Notes under the pieces: generated by a model | Databases searched by the model: none | Seen by the model: the letters and a program-made list of their open reading frames with translations, nothing else | What the model was told of the DNA's origin: nothing | Translations under genes and position numbers: made by a program | Source: a virus | Direction: 5' to 3' (one strand) | Length of the DNA stretch: 32,719 nt | Virus record (IMG/VR): IMGVR_UViG_3300046001_004299 | Coordinates: 1 to 32,719 of that record | Part shown: positions 30,170 to 32,719 of the stretch, in pieces | Layout of the letters: every line of letters begins with the position of its first letter | Position numbering within the stretch: the first letter of the stretch is position 1

Positions 30170-31222
30170 ATGGGACAGTTTTTCCGCGTCAACGGCGATT
30201 ATAATATTAAAGTTAAAGATGGCGGTACTATTAAGTTAGATACCGGAACATCTGGCGACACTATTATAACCGGCAATCTAACAGTTCAAGGTGATGTTAC
30301 TTCTGTTTCTACTACCAATTTAGAAATTTCAGATAGAATAATTACCCTCAATGATGGAGAAAACGGTCCCGGAGTCAGCCTCACATATTCAGGCATTGAA
30401 ATCGATCGAGGTACATATGTGGATTCTACAGCAGTTCCTCGAGCAGCTTTTGTGTGGAATGAAACAGATCCAGGATTCGCCACAGATGAAGATCCTGCTT
30501 CTGCGTCCGGCTATTGGCAAATTGTTACCGGATCGTCGGAAACAGCATACGGATTTGCTGATAGTAATTTAAAAATTAGAAGAATTTTAACTGATTCATC
30601 AACAGACAGCGGTGACCTTACTCTTATTGGTACAGGTACAGGTGTTGTTAAAGTAGCAGGTACAACAAATTATCGATTACAGGTAACTGACAACGACGAT
30701 ATTCCAAACAAAGATTATGTTGACTTTTCTATCTTGAATAATCCAACATTTCAAATTCGTGCTCCGCAGAGTCAGGATACTCGTGTTATTATTGCAGATA
30801 AAGATATTACACCAAATAATTCTAGTACAGGCGGAAGTCTAACATACTATGGAACCCAAACAGGATATCCAACTACTGCAAGCACAGTTGGATTCTTTGT
30901 AGACGGAGTATTGGCTGCAAACATTTATGCAGATCGAGTACAATTGCAAAGATTAGAATTTGACCAAACAGAAATTTTAACGGTAGGTTCTGGAAATGAT
31001 AACATAAAACTTACTCCTTTTGGAACTGGAAAAGTTGAGATCAATACAACATTACAGATAAACAATGATGTGGGTAGTCCAGGCTTGGTATCTGGTAGTC
31101 ATGTAATATATTCTAGAGCAGAAAGTACTGGTAGGTCAGGACTTTATTTTGTTAACACAGAAAATACTAGAGACGAATTGGTAAGTAAAAACAGAGCATT
31201 GCTGTTTAGCATGTTATTTTAA
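30170..31222 (+). CDS. Fibre-like virion protein
   Basis: A 350-residue beta-rich protein. It opens GQFFRVNGDYNIKVKDGGTIKLDTG, followed by the repeat-like ITGNLTVQGDVTSVSTTNLEI.DRIITLNDGE, a pattern typical of trimeric fibre shafts and adhesin-like virion proteins. Near residue 280 it has LTPFGTGKVEI, which is echoed in the last gene of the window (LNPNGTGIIDI). The C-terminus ENTRDELVSKNRALLFSMLF may be an attachment or trimerisation end. It is the second gene after the promoter at 29684. Without comparison I cannot say whether it is a tail fibre, whisker or collar component. Confidence 0.65.
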   Translation: MGQFFRVNGDYNIKVKDGGTIKLDTGTSGDTIITGNLTVQGDVTSVSTTNLEISDRIITLNDGENGPGVSLTYSGIEIDRGTYVDSTAVPRAAFVWNETDPGFATDEDPASASGYWQIVTGSSETAYGFADSNLKIRRILTDSSTDSGDLTLIGTGTGVVKVAGTTNYRLQVTDNDDIPNKDYVDFSILNNPTFQIRAPQSQDTRVIIADKDITPNNSSTGGSLTYYGTQTGYPTTASTVGFFVDGVLAANIYADRVQLQRLEFDQTEILTVGSGNDNIKLTPFGTGKVEINTTLQINNDVGSPGLVSGSHVIYSRAESTGRSGLYFVNTENTRDELVSKNRALLFSMLF

Positions 31223-31231
31223 GGATTAAAA

Positions 31232-31621
31232 ATGGCCGTTATAGGAAAAATAGTTGAGGGTACTACAATGACAACTCCTACTACTGTATACACAAGTAGT
31301 GGAAATAATGCAGTAACCTGTATAGCAATATGCAATACTGGAACAATAAGTTTAACTGACGAAACTAGTGAATCAGTTGACATCAATATCTATATTGTTT
31401 CTCCAAGCGGCGGTAGTGACAACAACACAATAACTGGAGGTACTGCAAAATCTTTAGTGGTTAAACAACTAACAGTTCCAGCAGGAGAAACTGTATTTTT
31501 TAACGATGAAAAATTTGTTTTAGCCAATACAGACTATATTGCAGTTGGATATCAAATGAGCAATGCAGCCAGTCCAGTTACTAATTTATTAAACGTTACA
31601 GTCAGCACATTACCAGTATGA
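31232..31621 (+). CDS. Small beta-sandwich virion protein
   Basis: A 129-residue protein rich in Thr, Ser, Val and Ile with regular strand spacing (TVYTSSGNNAVTCIAICN, VDINIYIVSPSGG, LTVPAGETVFFNDEKFVLANTDYIAVGYQ). The pattern of an Ig- or jelly-roll-like beta sandwich, without signal peptide or catalytic motif, suits a virion decoration or fibre-associated protein. Its stop TGA overlaps the next start (ATGA), so both are translated together. The specific role is unknown. Confidence 0.65.
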   Translation: MAVIGKIVEGTTMTTPTTVYTSSGNNAVTCIAICNTGTISLTDETSESVDINIYIVSPSGGSDNNTITGGTAKSLVVKQLTVPAGETVFFNDEKFVLANTDYIAVGYQMSNAASPVTNLLNVTVSTLPV

Positions 31622-32244
31622 GATTCTTAAAACAAAAAACTCTGTCTAGTTATAGTGCATCCGATGATGCGCTAATGATCTACGACAACAGAGATTTGGC
31701 AACGCACACAAATAATGGTGGTCGTGCTGTTATGGACATTACCGGCGGTTTACGATTGCCAAAAGGCACTACAGATCAAAGACCTAAGCTCAGCAATGTT
31801 CGTACACCTAACGGCCCCAACGGGTATATTAGATATAATACATCAACTAACAGCATTGAAGCATACATTGACGGAATATGGGAAGTTGTTAAAAAAGCAG
31901 GAGCATCTGCCATCCAAGTTAGCAGATTTGCTGCCAATGGCACCGAAACAACATTTGGCCCATTGAGTGCCAATGTAGACTATCGCACATCATACACAAA
32001 CAGTGATTATAATTTAATGGTATTAGTCGACAATGTTATACAAATTGGTGCAACGATAAACTACACCGTGGTAAAAAGACAAGCTGGCGCATTTGTCAGT
32101 GTAAACTACACCCCGCTCAGCGCATCAGGTCCTGGTACATATACCAACGATGAATACTACGTTCAATTTGCCACAGCAGTACCTGCAACAGGTGGAACTG
32201 GTGATCCAATTTATGTAACTGTGTTTTACGGTTACGGAAACTAA
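31618..32244 (+). CDS. Fibre-like virion protein with fibre-shaft motif
   Basis: A 208-residue protein. Residues ~40-85 read ITGGLRLPKGTTDQRPKL, then GPNGYIRYNTSTNSIEAYIDGIWEVV. This matches the widespread phage fibre pattern LP.GTT.QRP...G.IRYNT.....E.Y..G.W. The C-terminal half is beta-rich (NVDYRTSYTNSDYNLMVLVDNVIQIG, ending VYVTVFYGYGN-like) and may be an Ig-like tip. It overlaps the previous gene by ATGA and is followed two bases later by another fibre-like gene, suggesting a multi-protein fibre or whisker apparatus. Confidence 0.68.
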   Translation: MRFLKQKTLSSYSASDDALMIYDNRDLATHTNNGGRAVMDITGGLRLPKGTTDQRPKLSNVRTPNGPNGYIRYNTSTNSIEAYIDGIWEVVKKAGASAIQVSRFAANGTETTFGPLSANVDYRTSYTNSDYNLMVLVDNVIQIGATINYTVVKRQAGAFVSVNYTPLSASGPGTYTNDEYYVQFATAVPATGGTGDPIYVTVFYGYGN

Positions 32245-32246
32245 TC

Positions 32247-32719
32247 ATGTCACAGTTGGGTCGTATCAGTGGTCCTCTACTAGATGCAAACCTAAATAGG
32301 CTAGGCGTTGATCTCACATTTCGCAACTACGGTGCTGATGATGACTTATTATATCTTGATGTAACCAACAACAGAATTGGTGTTAATAAACAACCAGCAA
32401 ATCGACGAGTTGAAATTGATGGCATCACACACAGTACAAATTTAATTAGTACAACCAGTGCAGACATTGCCACAATCACAGCCACAACCAATATATTTTC
32501 CACAGATATATCAAGCACAATTATCGTAAGCCCAAATCAAGTCAATCCATTAGTTACATTTGACAACATGCGTGCCGGGGATTTAGATTTCAAAGACAAC
32601 ATAATTAAAAATTACGCAGTCAATGGTGGTATTGAATTAAATCCTAACGGCACAGGCATTATTGACATATATTCCAATGCCACAGTCAACGGAAATATAA
32701 CAGTAACAGGCAACACACA
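32247..32719 (+). CDS. Fibre-like virion protein, N-terminal part (partial)
   Basis: The frame starts with ATG at 32247 (MSQLGRISGPLLDANLNRLGVDLTFRN) and is still open at the right window edge, about 157 residues. It contains LYLDVTNNRIGVN.QPA.RRVEIDG, a pattern of fibre-shaft repeats, then IELNPNGTGIIDIYSNATVNGNITVTGN. The last part parallels the LTPFGTGKVEINTTLQI block of the protein at 30170. Its size and domain end cannot be judged. The start is supported by the two-base gap after the previous stop and by continuous coding to the edge. Confidence 0.7.
   Translation, partial: MSQLGRISGPLLDANLNRLGVDLTFRNYGADDDLLYLDVTNNRIGVNKQPANRRVEIDGITHSTNLISTTSADIATITATTNIFSTDISSTIIVSPNQVNPLVTFDNMRAGDLDFKDNIIKNYAVNGGIELNPNGTGIIDIYSNATVNGNITVTGNT

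Overview
The window is part of the genome of a T4-like contractile-tailed bacteriophage (Caudoviricetes, myovirus morphology). The gene complement is that of the aquatic T4-like phages (cyanophage/pelagiphage type): T4-style baseplate genes, the late sigma factor gp55, the gp46/gp47 recombination nuclease, and the head cluster 20-(67/68)-21-22-23. There are no photosynthesis genes, tRNAs or other host-indicative genes, so the host cannot be named. The DNA is AT-rich and tightly packed, with many ATGA-type overlaps and Shine-Dalgarno sites lying inside the end of the upstream gene.

Layout. (1) Positions 1-9877, minus strand: a baseplate operon reading gp48/54-like tube cap, gp53, a large hub-like protein, gp5, gp25, gp6 and the start of another structural protein that leaves the window. 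A late-type promoter sits just upstream at 9898-9905. (2) 9934-14302, plus strand: gp55, gp47, gp46, a small basic protein and a GIY-YIG-like nuclease. (3) 14303-14821: about 520 bases without a gene but dense in RNA hairpins, a probable structured non-coding RNA. (4) 14852-17581, plus strand: three poorly known proteins. Two share a C-terminal module, and one begins with a possible capsid-targeting sequence. (5) 17578-18647, minus strand: gp26-like tail/baseplate assembly protein and a start-codon-less gp51-like reading frame. The two are probably joined by a programmed -1 ribosomal frameshift. (6) 18728-29352, plus strand: tape-measure-like protein with an NlpC/P60-type peptidase domain, portal gp20, a small conserved protein, a glycosyltransferase-like insert, an acidic prohead-core protein, protease gp21, scaffold gp22 and major capsid gp23, closed by a strong terminator. 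(7) 29419-32719, plus strand: a small coiled-coil protein and a run of beta-rich virion/fibre proteins, the last one cut by the window edge.

How it fits together. gp55 directs phage-modified RNA polymerase to late promoters of the form NATAAATA. Such octamers lie in front of several structural operons here, two of them facing each other between the gp26 and tape-measure genes. gp46/47 supply recombination-dependent replication. The head genes build and mature a prohead: portal, core and scaffold, protease, capsid. The baseplate genes, the tape measure and the gp26/gp51 pair build the tail. The most noteworthy items are the A AAU UUU slippery heptamer that would fuse gp26 to gp51, the ornate non-coding RNA, and the apparent move of the cell-wall-degrading activity from gp5 to the tape measure.
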